Source: Exiguobacterium profundum (GTDB lineage Bacteria > Bacillota > Bacilli > Exiguobacteriales > Exiguobacteriaceae). From it: a stretch of 64,000 nt of DNA. The notes under the pieces were generated by a model, which did not search any database, was not told the DNA's origin, and saw only the letters and a list, made by a program, of their open reading frames with translations. The stretch lies in assembly GCF_001909285.1 (NCBI RefSeq), contig NZ_MRSV01000001.1:170684-234683 (forward strand), read 5' to 3'. The translations under genes were made by a program, and so were the position numbers. Below are positions 15,373 through 23,716 of the stretch, piece after piece. Position 1 is the first letter of the stretch, and every line of letters begins with the position of its first letter.

Positions 15373-16443
15373 TTATCGGGCGGTCGCATGAACGAACCAA
15401 ACGACAAGCCCAATTAAGATGAACGCCAAAAATAGCGACACTATCGTTCCTACAATAAAGACCAGCCCCAACACGAGGATACCGAGATGCCATAGCATCG
15501 AGACAGATGATTCCGTCGTCGCTCGGATATCGGAAGGCACCTGATGATGCAAGAGCCCAAAATAGAGTGGCTCCATCGCACCATACAATAGAGCTAGGAG
15601 TCCCATCACCCCGATTCCAATCGGACTCGGGAACAACCCGACTAGGAGAAATCCACCGCCCATTAACCAACCGAACCCGTTTAACCAACGCTTGGATGAC
15701 GCAAATCGTATAAATGTCCCCGCAAAAAGTTGACCAGGTAACTGAATCAAAAGCAGGACGCTTGAAATGGCACCGAACCAATAGATCGGGATGTATACAT
15801 CACGTGCATACAGTTGCCAGAACTCATCGATGAAATTGAATGCGGACACGGCTGCCAAAAATCCGATGGTGACGTTACGAAGGGATGTGTGAGACCACAC
15901 AAATTGAAATCCTTTCAACAAGTGCCGCCACGTCAATCGGTCTTCTCCTTCGCCGTGAACGGGTTCAACGAGAAATAAGCTACACACGGTCGCCATCAAT
16001 AAACTGAGAATGGAAAGTCTGTAGTTCCACTCCAATGGAAGGTATTGAGCCAACATACTGCCACTCCATGCTGCCGTCACAGCGGCCATAATCCCAATCG
16101 CGTTCAGTTTTCCAAGAACCCGTTCGAACGACGACGCTTCATGACTTTCTTGTAATGACTCGTATAGCAGCGCATTCTCTGCCCCACTTCGAATGACCGA
16201 CCCAATGGCCGAACAGCAGATGGCGACAAAAAATCCGCTGAAGGTGAACGAGTATAACAAGATCCAAAACGATAACCACTCCAAGGTTACACCTGCCTGA
16301 ATCAGCCGACGCCGTGTCGTTCGGTCCGCCCACACGCCGGTCGGCACCTCGAACAAGACGATGATGAGCGCATAGATCATCTCCAAGTAGACGACTTCTT
16401 GAATGGTGATGCCTCGCGATTCCCAAAACAACCGTTCAATCAC
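15373..16443 (-). CDS. MFS transporter with damaged 5' end
   Basis: Major facilitator membrane transporter, likely drug/proton antiporter type; the intact part spans about 356 residues and ten or more helices. The loop motif GVWADRTTRRR (about residues 36-46) is the MFS signature between helices 2 and 3. The helix 1 sequence (IVWLGWIRWFEGLIPAYV) continues upstream of the GTG at 16443, but no start codon exists before an in-frame TAA at 16507-16509. Further upstream, an AAGGAGGAG site (16543-16551) stands before an 11-base A run with no ATG. The gene is therefore probably inactivated at its 5' end, or the sequence is wrong there. Confidence 0.7.
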   Translation of the reverse strand: MIERLFWESRGITIQEVVYLEMIYALIIVLFEVPTGVWADRTTRRRLIQAGVTLEWLSFWILLYSFTFSGFFVAICCSAIGSVIRSGAENALLYESLQESHEASSFERVLGKLNAIGIMAAVTAAWSGSMLAQYLPLEWNYRLSILSLLMATVCSLFLVEPVHGEGEDRLTWRHLLKGFQFVWSHTSLRNVTIGFLAAVSAFNFIDEFWQLYARDVYIPIYWFGAISSVLLLIQLPGQLFAGTFIRFASSKRWLNGFGWLMGGGFLLVGLFPSPIGIGVMGLLALLYGAMEPLYFGLLHHQVPSDIRATTESSVSMLWHLGILVLGLVFIVGTIVSLFLAFILIGLVVWFVHATAR

Positions 16444-16527
16444 GTATGCGGGAATCAGCCCTTCAAACCAACGAATCCACCCTAACCAAACAATGTTTCG
16501 ACGAACTTAACTCGGTGAACGTGCTCG

Positions 16528-16538
16528 TTTTTTTTTTT
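16528..16538. repeat. 11-base poly(A/T) run at the lost MFS start
   Basis: Eleven T on the plus strand (A on the coding strand), located exactly where the MFS start codon is expected after the ribosome binding site. Confidence 0.9.
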
Positions 16539-16559
16539 AAATCTCCTCCTTACTTGTCT

Positions 16560-16603
16560 ATTCAAAAAAAAACAAAAAAACCACGAGATTCCTCTCGTGG
16601 TCG
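16560..16603 (-). terminator. Terminator after the PfpI-family gene
   Basis: Minus-strand stem CCACGAGAGGAATCTCGTGG followed by TTTTTTTG and a second T run. Confidence 0.9.
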
Positions 16604-16608
16604 ACGTG

Positions 16609-17121
16609 TTATTTTAATAAGTTGAGAATCTCACGATTGAATGCCGGAATATCATCTGGTTGACGGCTCGTCACAAGCTGATTTTGACAGACAACGACTT
16701 CTTTGTCCGCATATTTCGCTCCGGCATACTCCATATCGACTTTAATCGATTTATAGCCGGTTGCGTCACGACCTTCTAACGTCTTCGCCGTAATCAACAG
16801 CTGTGGTCCGTGACAGATTGCAAAGACAGGCTTCTTCGCATCCATGAAGGCTTTGGCGAACGAAACAAAACGCTCGTCTTCTCGCAATAAGTCAGGGGAG
16901 AACCCGCCAGGTAAAAGAAGGGCATCAAAATCTTCCGGCGATACATCATCAATCGATTGATCGATGTTCACTTTCGCCTCTCCTTGCTTTCCTTCCACCG
17001 TGTTGCCAGCTTTCTTCTCGATTGTCACGACGTCATGTCCCGCATCCACCAATGCGTCACGGGGACCCGTGAATTCTACATCTTCAAACATATCTGTAAT
17101 GAGCGTTGCTACTTTTGCCAT
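16609..17121 (-). CDS. DJ-1/PfpI-family protein (general stress protein 18-like)
   Basis: Class I glutamine amidotransferase-fold protein of 170 residues, close to Bacillus YfkM/YraA. The nucleophile is Cys103 in AICHGPQ, with the acidic partner in EDVEFTGPRDAL. Family members are annotated as intracellular peptidases or as deglycases acting on carbonyl-damaged proteins and bases; the activity is disputed, so I state only the family. The ATG at 17121 follows GAGGGAGTG. A sigma-B-like promoter lies upstream, consistent with a stress role. Confidence 0.88.
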   Translation of the reverse strand: MAKVATLITDMFEDVEFTGPRDALVDAGHDVVTIEKKAGNTVEGKQGEAKVNIDQSIDDVSPEDFDALLLPGGFSPDLLREDERFVSFAKAFMDAKKPVFAICHGPQLLITAKTLEGRDATGYKSIKVDMEYAGAKYADKEVVVCQNQLVTSRQPDDIPAFNREILNLLK

Positions 17122-17163
17122 GTTCTAAACACTCCCTCTGTTTGTTTTATGCACATAGGGACT

Positions 17164-17189
17164 GTTCCACTGGCATGAATCAATTAAAC
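17164..17189 (-). promoter_or_regulatory. Sigma-B-like promoter of the PfpI-family gene
   Basis: GTTTAA (17184-17189), 14-base spacer, TGGAAC (17164-17169) on the minus strand, close to the Bacillus sigma-B pattern GTTT-N13-15-GGGWAW and about 43 bases before the start codon. Confidence 0.5.
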
Positions 17190-17203
17190 ATCTTCAGGAG
17201 CAT

Positions 17204-17788
17204 TCAACGGAACTTCGAGACGTACGGATAGTCGCGTTCAAAAAATCGATACGGATAGTCACGCGCCTCGCCCGTGTTCGGGATGCCAATGCGTGGACCC
17301 GCCTCAATCACTACTCCAGCCTCACCCTCCACGATATAGAGTGGGTCTTGTTGAAAGGAATGACCGTATAAATCCATCGTGATTCCGAGTGCTTTCGTCA
17401 ACTTCCCTGGGCCGTTCGTCTGGTCATATCGCTTCACCCCAGGACGATTCGTTGCAATCCATTCATGGCCTTGAATCGGTTCGACAGCTCGAATCAAGAC
17501 GGCTTCTGGTGTGCCGACTGGTCCACTAACCACGTTCAAGAGCGTATGCGTATGCATCTGATAGGTGTACACATGCCCCGGTTTCCCAAACATGACTTCC
17601 GTTCGCTTCGTCCGACGCCCTCCGAAGCTATGCGCTGCTCGGTCGATGGCACCGAGGTAAGCTTCCGTCTCGACAATCTTCGCGATGATGTCACCTTCTG
17701 GATGTCGCCTCACCAAATATTGCCCGAGTAAGGCACGCGCCAAGTCAAGTGTCGGTTGTTCATAAAATGCTAAATCGAGTCGCTTCAT
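17204..17788 (-). CDS. 3-methyladenine DNA glycosylase (AAG/MPG type)
   Basis: Base-excision repair glycosylase for alkylated purines and hypoxanthine, 194 residues as usual for the YxlJ/AAG family. The conserved catalytic block is IVETEAYLGAIDRAAHSFGGRRTKRTEVMF (Glu41-Ala-Tyr and the His-Ser motif), followed by GHVYTYQMHTHTLLNVVSG. GGAGG precedes the ATG at 17788. It lies downstream of nhaC with a terminator between them. Confidence 0.92.
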   Translation of the reverse strand: MKRLDLAFYEQPTLDLARALLGQYLVRRHPEGDIIAKIVETEAYLGAIDRAAHSFGGRRTKRTEVMFGKPGHVYTYQMHTHTLLNVVSGPVGTPEAVLIRAVEPIQGHEWIATNRPGVKRYDQTNGPGKLTKALGITMDLYGHSFQQDPLYIVEGEAGVVIEAGPRIGIPNTGEARDYPYRFFERDYPYVSKFR

Positions 17789-17837
17789 GGTTCCACCTCC
17801 ATTTGTTTCATTTTCTCAAAAATCGTAGCTTGCACAC

Positions 17838-17866
17838 AAAAAAGATGCCCTGCATGGCAGGACACC
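17838..17866 (-). terminator. Terminator after nhaC
   Basis: Minus-strand stem TGTCCTGC CAT GCAGGGCA followed by TCTTTTTTG. Confidence 0.85.
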
Positions 17867-17872
17867 TGGACG

Positions 17873-19249
17873 TTATGATGCGATTTTGAGCGATTCACGT
17901 TGCTTTCCCAATCGGACGTATCCCAAAATGATGGAGAAGACCGGGCTGAGCCAGAGGAAGAAGGCAAACGGTGCGTATTCCAATACAGGTACGCCGAGTG
18001 TCGCTGCGAAGAATGCGCCAGAAACTCCCCACGGAATGAGCGGGTTGATGACGGTCCCGCCATCTTCAAGTGCCCGTGACAAGTAGCGCGGGTCGATCCC
18101 ACGATCGATAAACCCTTGCTTGAACGCCTGACCCGGCAAGAGAATCGACAAGTACTGTTCTCCCGCGAGCAAGTTGACCCCAATCGAGCTGAGGACGACT
18201 GATAGGACCGAGCTCCCTGGTGATTTCAAACGCTCGAGCAACGATTCAACGATGGCTTGGAAGACACCGAGTTCACGTAACAAGCCACCGAACGCGAGGG
18301 CGATCAAGACGAGACTGACCGACCAGAGCATCGACTCAAGACCACCACGATCGAGTACCGTCGCAATCGTTTCATTCTCGACACCTGATTTGAAGCCCGA
18401 CTGCATGACACCGAGCCAGTTCGAGATGCTCCAGTTTCCTTGAACAAAACCGGCCGTCAACACACCCGCGAACATCCCAACGAGCATCGTCGGTAAGACC
18501 GGCATCCGACGGAACGCAAGCACTGCGACGAGCACAGGGGCAATCAACGTGAGCCATGGGAGGTCGAAACGTCCACTGAGCGCGGCTTGCGCCTCTGCGA
18601 TTTGTGCCGTGTCGGCAGTTTGACCGCTACGTCCGAGGAACGTGAATAAAATCAACGTGATGATGAACGCTGGAATCGTCGTCCCCATCATGAAGCGAAT
18701 GTGGTCGAACAGTTTGACCCCCGCCACTGCCGGCGCAAAGTTCGTCGTATCCGACAACGGGCTCATCTTGTCTCCGAAGAGGGCACCCGACACGATGGCA
18801 CCTGCAGCGAGCGCTGGCGAGATGCCTAGTGCCGTCCCGATTCCAAATAAGGCGACACCGACCGTTCCGACGGTTGTAAAGGCGCTTCCTGTGAAGGTCG
18901 AGACGATCATCGTGATCAACAAGACACTCGGCAAGAACCATTCAGCAGAGATTGTATTTAGACCGATGGAGAGGATCGTCGCGACCGTCCCGGACATTTG
19001 CCATACTCCGATGAGCATCCCAATCAACAACAAAATCAACACCGGCATGATCGCTTCACGAATTCCGTTGATCATCGCCGTTTCAATCTGTTTGAAGTCG
19101 CGTGAACGATAATACGCATATCCACCTACTATTAACATTGTGCCAAAAATCGCCATATGTGGCGACGCTTTGGCCAAAAACATCAGTGCGAGCAAGGTAA
19201 TCCCGCTCATCAACACGACGAATACAGCTTCTTTTCCTTTCATCTGCAT
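17873..19249 (-). CDS. nhaC: NhaC-family Na+/H+ antiporter
   Basis: Polytopic membrane antiporter (458 residues, about 11-12 helices) exchanging sodium for protons, or malate/lactate with sodium in the related MleN branch. Family hallmarks are the FTGSAFTTVGTVGVAL helix, the GALFGDKMSPLSDTTNFAPA segment (acidic and polar residues for ion binding, about residues 150-172) and the late EDGGTVINPLIPWG motif. The ATG at 19249 follows AAAGGAGGGG. Single-gene unit diverging from the queuosine operon. Confidence 0.9.
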   Translation of the reverse strand: MQMKGKEAVFVVLMSGITLLALMFLAKASPHMAIFGTMLIVGGYAYYRSRDFKQIETAMINGIREAIMPVLILLLIGMLIGVWQMSGTVATILSIGLNTISAEWFLPSVLLITMIVSTFTGSAFTTVGTVGVALFGIGTALGISPALAAGAIVSGALFGDKMSPLSDTTNFAPAVAGVKLFDHIRFMMGTTIPAFIITLILFTFLGRSGQTADTAQIAEAQAALSGRFDLPWLTLIAPVLVAVLAFRRMPVLPTMLVGMFAGVLTAGFVQGNWSISNWLGVMQSGFKSGVENETIATVLDRGGLESMLWSVSLVLIALAFGGLLRELGVFQAIVESLLERLKSPGSSVLSVVLSSIGVNLLAGEQYLSILLPGQAFKQGFIDRGIDPRYLSRALEDGGTVINPLIPWGVSGAFFAATLGVPVLEYAPFAFFLWLSPVFSIILGYVRLGKQRESLKIAS

Positions 19250-19409
19250 CGACGTCCCCTCCTTTCGTTATATCTTCTTTATTTATTATTTCGCCTAACC
19301 GCTTAAACGCTTTTATGCACAAAAGCATGTCAGTGATGTTTTTTACTATACTCGCTTCCTTTCTCCCTGTCAAACGTCTTTTTATGATAAATTATATGCT
19401 TGAGGGTGA

Positions 19410-19449
19410 CCTCCGGAGTTCGTAACCTCCTCCGACATCAAAACTAGCG
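19410..19449 (+). promoter_or_regulatory. PreQ1-I riboswitch upstream of the que operon
   Basis: Stem CGGAG (19414-19418) / CTCCG (19430-19434) enclosing the loop UUCGUAACCUC, followed by the A-rich tail with AAAACUAG (about 19440-19447), as in preQ1 class I aptamers. The tail pairs back into the loop to form the pseudoknot. The queC ribosome binding site AAAGGAAG begins directly after it, so preQ1 binding probably blocks translation. Confidence 0.85.
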
Positions 19450-19468
19450 AAAAGGAAGTGTGCTTCAT

Positions 19469-19482
19469 AAAAAAAAAAAAAA
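19469..19482. repeat. 14-base poly(A) run at the queC start
   Basis: Fourteen A follow ATA (19467-19469) at the exact spacing from the ribosome binding site where an ATG would be expected. Confidence 0.9.
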
Positions 19483-19581
19483 GCATTGGTCGTCTTTAGT
19501 GGTGGCCAAGATTCAACTACCTGCCGCAACACGAAAAAGCATTGGTCGTCTTTAGTGGTGGCCAAGATTCAACTACCTGCC
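19478..19581. repeat. 48-base direct duplication inside the queC start
   Basis: Bases 19478-19525 recur exactly at 19534-19581, separated by eight bases (offset 56, not a multiple of three). Each copy encodes [15 protein letters not shown], the queC N-terminus including its P-loop, but the two copies are in different frames. Confidence 0.95.
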
Positions 19582-20168
19582 TGTTTTGGGCAAAACAACA
19601 ATTCTCTCATGTGGAGGCGGTGACGTTCGCATATGGTCAACGCCATGATGCGGAAATCGAAGTCGCCAAAGAAATTGCGACAGAACTCGATGTCCCACAC
19701 CACATCCTCGATTTGTCCCTACTCGGACAACTCACTTCAAACGCGCTCACGAGACACGATCTCGACATCGACAATGCGGACGTCCCAAACACGTTCGTCG
19801 ATGGACGCAACCATCTATTCTTATCGTTTGCAGCCGTCATGGCCAAACAACTCGGTATGCATCACATCGTGACCGGTGTATGTGAAACGGACTTTTCAGG
19901 TTACCCGGATTGCCGAGACCAATTCATCAAATCACTCAATGTGACACTCAATTTAGCGATGGATTATCCATTTGTCATCGACACACCGCTCATGTGGCTC
20001 GATAAAAAAGAAACGTGGGCTCTCGCCGACGAACTCGGTGCCTTTGACTATGTCAAAGAACGCACGCTTACTTGCTACAACGGTGTCATCGGTTCAGGTT
20101 GTGGAGAATGTCCGGCGTGTAAGCTTCGTCAAAACGGACTTACAGCTTACGAGGAGGTGCGCGTATGA
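19542..20168 (+). CDS. queC: 7-cyano-7-deazaguanine synthase QueC, 5' end disrupted
   Basis: ATP-dependent enzyme turning 7-carboxy-7-deazaguanine into preQ0 for queuosine. The PP-loop motif [10 protein letters not shown] is intact, and the zinc cysteines lie in [13 protein letters not shown] near the C-terminus. The normal start (MKKALVV) is missing: the expected ATG position 19467 reads ATA followed by 14 A, and a 56-base frameshifting duplication separates it from the open frame. The open frame after TAG at 19497-19499 has only CTG (19521) or TTG (19542) as starts, neither with a good ribosome binding site. Likely inactive or mis-sequenced at the 5' end. The stop overlaps queD (ATGA). Confidence 0.85.
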   Translation: MVVFSGGQDSTTCLFWAKQQFSHVEAVTFAYGQRHDAEIEVAKEIATELDVPHHILDLSLLGQLTSNALTRHDLDIDNADVPNTFVDGRNHLFLSFAAVMAKQLGMHHIVTGVCETDFSGYPDCRDQFIKSLNVTLNLAMDYPFVIDTPLMWLDKKETWALADELGAFDYVKERTLTCYNGVIGSGCGECPACKLRQNGLTAYEEVRV

Positions 20169-20623
20169 AACATGCTCCATTCCTCGCTCCGACCAGTGTC
20201 GAATCAAAGCAAGAAGGATCGCTCATCTACTGTCCGCATCGCGTTCAAATCGTCAAAGAAGTAACGTTCGACGCGGCGCACCATCTCTTTGACTATGACG
20301 GCAAATGTCGTGCCCTTCATGGTCATACGTATAAGCTCCAGATGGGTGTCAGCGGCTTTCTCGACAATCGCGGCATGACACTCGATTTTGGTGATTTGAA
20401 AAAGATCTTCAAAGAAGAGCTTGAGCCGTATCTCGATCATCGCTATTTAAACGAGTCACTCCCTTATATGAATACAACTGCAGAAAACATGTGTTATTGG
20501 ATTTTTGAACAACTGGCGACACACTTGCCAAATGAACGCGACGTCCGTGTCGAGTTCGTCCGTCTGTATGAAACGCCAACGTCTTACGCTGAGTTCCGCC
20601 GTGAATGGTTGGTGGAATCGTGA
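20165..20623 (+). CDS. queD: 6-carboxy-5,6,7,8-tetrahydropterin synthase QueD
   Basis: Second enzyme of 7-deazaguanine synthesis, converting dihydroneopterin triphosphate to 6-carboxytetrahydropterin (152 residues). Zinc histidines are in [10 protein letters not shown] and the HGHTY motif; the catalytic cysteine is in [10 protein letters not shown] ~25-residue N-terminal extension ([17 protein letters not shown]) precedes the core. The ATG overlaps the queC stop and follows GAGGAGGTG; the gene ends in a GTGA overlap with queE, so the operon is tightly coupled. Confidence 0.93.
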   Translation: MKHAPFLAPTSVESKQEGSLIYCPHRVQIVKEVTFDAAHHLFDYDGKCRALHGHTYKLQMGVSGFLDNRGMTLDFGDLKKIFKEELEPYLDHRYLNESLPYMNTTAENMCYWIFEQLATHLPNERDVRVEFVRLYETPTSYAEFRREWLVES

Positions 20624-21315
20624 AAATCCCTGTTCTTGAAGTGTTCGGACCGACCTTTCAAGGAGAAGGACGCGCCATCGGACAAAAGACGATGTTCGTT
20701 CGGACCGCCGGTTGCGATTATCGCTGTTCGTGGTGCGATTCCGCCTTTACGTGGGACGGTTCAGAAAAACCGGACATGCTGACAGCCGATGAGGTGATTG
20801 CTCGCCTGGATGCACTTGGTATGTACGATTACGTCACCATCTCGGGTGGCAATCCACTCCTTATCGCGGCTATGGGAGACCTGGTCGAGAAGTTGAAAGA
20901 ACGAGGCGTCACACTCGCCGTCGAGACGCAAGGCAGCCGCTATCAAGACTGGCTCACACAAATCGATGACGTGACCCTCAGTCCAAAACCTCCATCGTCT
21001 GGTATGAAAACGAACTGGGAGCAACTAGACGCTATCGTCGAACGGTTGCGCCCGGAGCAGACGACATTCAAAGTTGCTGTCTTTGATGAAGTGGACCTTG
21101 CCTACGCGAAAGAAGTGCAGCAGCGCTACTCACCGGACGTCATGTATTTGTCGGCTGGTAACCCGGAGCCCGGTGCAGACGGCGACATCACCGATGCCCA
21201 GCTCCGTCGTTTGAAACAACTATGGGAAGACGTTGCACGTGATCCGTCATGGCAAAGCGTCCGCGTCCTACCGCAACTACACACATTACTGTACGCCAAC
21301 GAACGTGGCGTGTAA
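20620..21315 (+). CDS. queE: 7-carboxy-7-deazaguanine synthase QueE
   Basis: Radical SAM enzyme of 231 residues making 7-carboxy-7-deazaguanine. The cluster cysteines are CX3CX2C at Cys32, Cys36 and Cys39 (CDYRCSWC), and the N-terminus [11 protein letters not shown] is typical. I chose the GTG at 20620, which overlaps the queD TGA, over an in-frame GTG five codons upstream. The downstream queF start lies 11 bases past the stop. Confidence 0.93.
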   Translation: MKIPVLEVFGPTFQGEGRAIGQKTMFVRTAGCDYRCSWCDSAFTWDGSEKPDMLTADEVIARLDALGMYDYVTISGGNPLLIAAMGDLVEKLKERGVTLAVETQGSRYQDWLTQIDDVTLSPKPPSSGMKTNWEQLDAIVERLRPEQTTFKVAVFDEVDLAYAKEVQQRYSPDVMYLSAGNPEPGADGDITDAQLRRLKQLWEDVARDPSWQSVRVLPQLHTLLYANERGV

Positions 21316-21326
21316 GGAGAATGAAC

Positions 21327-21815
21327 ATGAGACCAGAAGACTTACAAGACCTCTCGCTCCTCGGACAGAAGAGCGTCCCTTATATTTTTGAATACACACC
21401 AGACGTTCTGGAGGCGTTCCCGAACCGTCATCCTGAGAACGACTACTTCGTTAAATTCAACGCACCAGAATTCACATCGTTATGCCCGATCACGAACCAA
21501 CCGGACTTCGCAACCATCTACATCTCATACATCCCGGATGAGAAACTCGTCGAGTCGAAGTCGTTGAAGTTGTACTTGTTTAGCTTCCGTAACCACGGTG
21601 ACTTCCACGAGAACTGCATCAACGTCATTGGGAAAGATCTCGTGAAATTGATGGAACCGCGCTATCTCGAAGTGTGGGGGAAATTCACACCACGTGGCGG
21701 TATCTCGATCGATCCGTACTACAACTACGGAAAACCGGGTACAAAAAACGAAAAAATGGCGGAGCATCGTCTGTTCAACCATGACCTGTATCCAGAGACG
21801 GTTGACAACCGTTAA
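21327..21815 (+). CDS. queF: NADPH-dependent 7-cyano-7-deazaguanine reductase QueF
   Basis: Reduces preQ0 to preQ1, the last free-base step before tRNA insertion (162 residues, unimodular YkvM type). The active-site cysteine is Cys53 in [15 protein letters not shown], with the NADPH-linked [24 protein letters not shown] block. ATG at 21327 is seven bases after AAGGAG; ATG at 21321 would overlap the binding site. Last gene of the preQ1-controlled operon and followed by a strong terminator. Confidence 0.95.
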   Translation: MRPEDLQDLSLLGQKSVPYIFEYTPDVLEAFPNRHPENDYFVKFNAPEFTSLCPITNQPDFATIYISYIPDEKLVESKSLKLYLFSFRNHGDFHENCINVIGKDLVKLMEPRYLEVWGKFTPRGGISIDPYYNYGKPGTKNEKMAEHRLFNHDLYPETVDNR

Positions 21816-21816
21816 T

Positions 21817-21856
21817 TGAAAAGTAGGCGCTCCATCTGGAGTCGCCTACTTTTTTT
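21817..21856. terminator. Terminator between queF and the TVP38 gene
   Basis: AAAGTAGGCG ... CGCCTACTTT stem followed by TTTTTTT on the plus strand; also usable on the minus strand. Confidence 0.9.
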
Positions 21857-22502
21857 GATAGCGATGAATCTGTCGCTTAATCGGTTCGCGGAACACGGTC
21901 GCAACGAGCGTCAACACGAGCATGATCCCAAATGCCAAGGCGATGAGCGTCCAATCCCCACTGGCGATACTACTCCCGAGAAAATTGTTCGCGAACGCCC
22001 CGGGAATCATACCAACGACGGTCGCAAACAGATAGGCGAGTACGTTTACTTTTGCCAAACCAGAAGCATAGCTGACCAAATCGAAATTGACGAGCGGGAT
22101 GAGACGTAAGATGAGGACGTAAAAGAAACCATCTTCTTCGATTTTATGCTGAATGGCTTCGTAATTCGTTGATTCGAAGTGATGCAAGAAACGATCGCCG
22201 AAATAAATTGCCACATAATACGCAACAAGCGCACTCAATGTCGCCCCGATGACGGTATAGATGATGCCCGGTAACATCCCAAACGCCAAGCCGCCGGCGA
22301 CCGACAAGACGGACGTGGGAAACAAGATGAGCGGACGAACGGTGAACAATAAAATGTAAATGAGCGGAGCCAACCATCCGAATTGAATGATGTAGTCCCG
22401 AATATCGCCTGGGCTTACGTCAATCCACTGATAAAGGAATGTCGCCGTCCCGAACAGGAGTAGGATGAGTGCAACCATCCATTGTATCTTCCACTTCTTC
22501 AT
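21846..22502 (-). CDS. TVP38/TMEM64-family membrane protein (VTT/DedA-like)
   Basis: Membrane protein of 218 residues with about five or six helices and the SNARE-associated/VTT domain. The conserved GGLAFGMLPGIIYTVIGATLSALVAYYVA segment (about residues 68-97) and the later LIPLVNFDLVSYASGLAKV block are characteristic. DedA-superfamily proteins are linked to lipid scrambling or carrier recycling; this subgroup's substrate is not known. ATG at 22502 follows GAGGAGGACG. Confidence 0.85.
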   Translation of the reverse strand: MKKWKIQWMVALILLLFGTATFLYQWIDVSPGDIRDYIIQFGWLAPLIYILLFTVRPLILFPTSVLSVAGGLAFGMLPGIIYTVIGATLSALVAYYVAIYFGDRFLHHFESTNYEAIQHKIEEDGFFYVLILRLIPLVNFDLVSYASGLAKVNVLAYLFATVVGMIPGAFANNFLGSSIASGDWTLIALAFGIMLVLTLVATVFREPIKRQIHRYQKK

Positions 22503-22612
22503 CGTCCTCCTCCTCTCTATTTGCTTTTATTCCCGTAATCGAGGATGTCATCCACCTTTTTTCAGCCATCTCGATGTGGTACGGTTAGAAAAAGCAGAAG
22601 GAGGAAATCGAT

Positions 22613-23110
22613 ATGAACCTTGCAGATGCCCTAACATTGAAACAGTTGCTCCATGAGCAAATCGATACATTGACCGAAGAGATTGAGCATGTGGCGTTCA
22701 TCTCGCTTCAAGCGAATGAATCCATTCCGACCATTCAGTCCCGTTCCCTTCAAGACATCGAGATGGAACTTGAACACATTCGTCTAGACTTACGTCAGCT
22801 CGACCGTCTCATTCAAGAGGCGAACGTCCAAGCCGTCGTTGAGACGCATGACGGTCCGCTCCCGCTCGTCGAGGCAATCGAGCTCGCCATTCAGTTACGT
22901 GTCCAGGCACGACTTTATGAGAAATTATCGCTTCGTCCGAAGAAAGACTATGTGCACGGAGTTACCGTGATCAAACACGCCTTATATGACCCCGAACTAT
23001 ATCGTTTAAAAGCACGCGATATTAAGAAGCGTGCCATTCGAATCGAAAGTGCCATTCAGGCCGTCCGTTATCAGACTGACATTGAATTTGATGCATCACG
23101 ATATATGTAA
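22613..23110 (+). CDS. DIP1984-like/septicolysin-family protein
   Basis: Largely helical 165-residue protein with no membrane segment. It looks like the DIP1984/DUF6847 (septicolysin-like) family: MNLADALTLKQLLHEQIDTLTEEI at the start, an internal coiled-coil region to about residue 75 and the KDYVHGVTVIKHALYD segment. Function unknown; the septicolysin name implies a cytolysin, which this sequence does not prove. AGGAGG precedes the ATG. Confidence 0.6.
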   Translation: MNLADALTLKQLLHEQIDTLTEEIEHVAFISLQANESIPTIQSRSLQDIEMELEHIRLDLRQLDRLIQEANVQAVVETHDGPLPLVEAIELAIQLRVQARLYEKLSLRPKKDYVHGVTVIKHALYDPELYRLKARDIKKRAIRIESAIQAVRYQTDIEFDASRYM

Positions 23111-23140
23111 AAAAGCGAAGGGATTCCTTCGCTTTTTTAC
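23111..23140. terminator. Bidirectional terminator
   Basis: AAAAGCGAAGG / CCTTCGCTTTT stem with T runs, between two convergent genes. Confidence 0.9.
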
Positions 23141-23628
23141 ATATGGTCATGGTGATTGTGATGGATATCATGATGACTCGATGAAGAAGAACGTCGACGT
23201 GGAGGTGCCTCATCAGCAAATTTTTCTCCGTCCAAAATCCCGAGACGCTTATATTGACGACCGACCCGCTCTTTTGTCTCTTCGCGAACAGTGCTCGACT
23301 CCATCACCAATTGGTAGCATCCGAGCGCGACACGAAACGGTTCCATGCGTGTCCGTTCAATCGAGAAGGAATCGACGCCACGTAAATAGTCTGCCAATCG
23401 CTCGGCCGTCTCGTCGGCTGGATCATCTGCAAGCTGTGAGGCGAAGTGTTGTAAGTCCTTCAATGTATTTGATGTTTTAGAGTAGCTCACTCCCGATTTG
23501 ATAAATCCAAATATAATCAGACCGAACACAACCATGAAAATGATTGGAAACACACCAAATAGTCCGCTAAAGAATGAGTCCCCTATCGAGCTATCGAACG
23601 GATCCCCGCCAAATCCAAATACTATCAT
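23137..23628 (-). CDS. Hypothetical membrane protein with histidine-rich tail
   Basis: A 163-residue protein of no recognised family. Residues 1-20 are polar, one strong membrane helix spans about 22-45 (GLFGVFPIIFMVVFGLIIFGFI), and a charged cytosolic region follows to about 145. The C-terminus carries a basic-serine patch (PPRRRSSSSS) and then HHDIHHNHHDHM, seven histidines in twelve residues, which could bind Zn, Ni or Cu (inference). GGGGGAG precedes the ATG at 23628, and an A11 run lies just upstream of that site. Confidence 0.7.
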   Translation of the reverse strand: MIVFGFGGDPFDSSIGDSFFSGLFGVFPIIFMVVFGLIIFGFIKSGVSYSKTSNTLKDLQHFASQLADDPADETAERLADYLRGVDSFSIERTRMEPFRVALGCYQLVMESSTVREETKERVGRQYKRLGILDGEKFADEAPPRRRSSSSSHHDIHHNHHDHM

Positions 23629-23683
23629 TTCAAACTCCCCCTTTTTTTTTTTGTATGCTCACATATTAAAATAGGTTTCAACA

Positions 23684-23712
23684 AAAAAACCGCGATCACA
23701 CGACCGCGGCAT
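23684..23712 (-). terminator. Terminator after the GNAT gene
   Basis: Minus-strand stem CCGCGGTCGTGTGATCGCGG followed by TTTTTTTG. Confidence 0.85.
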
Positions 23713-23716
23713 CGAT

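Noticed and set aside
19260-19330. cre site in the nhaC promoter (AAAAGCGTTTAAG)
   Set aside because: It misses three constrained positions of the cre consensus, including the leading TG and trailing CA.
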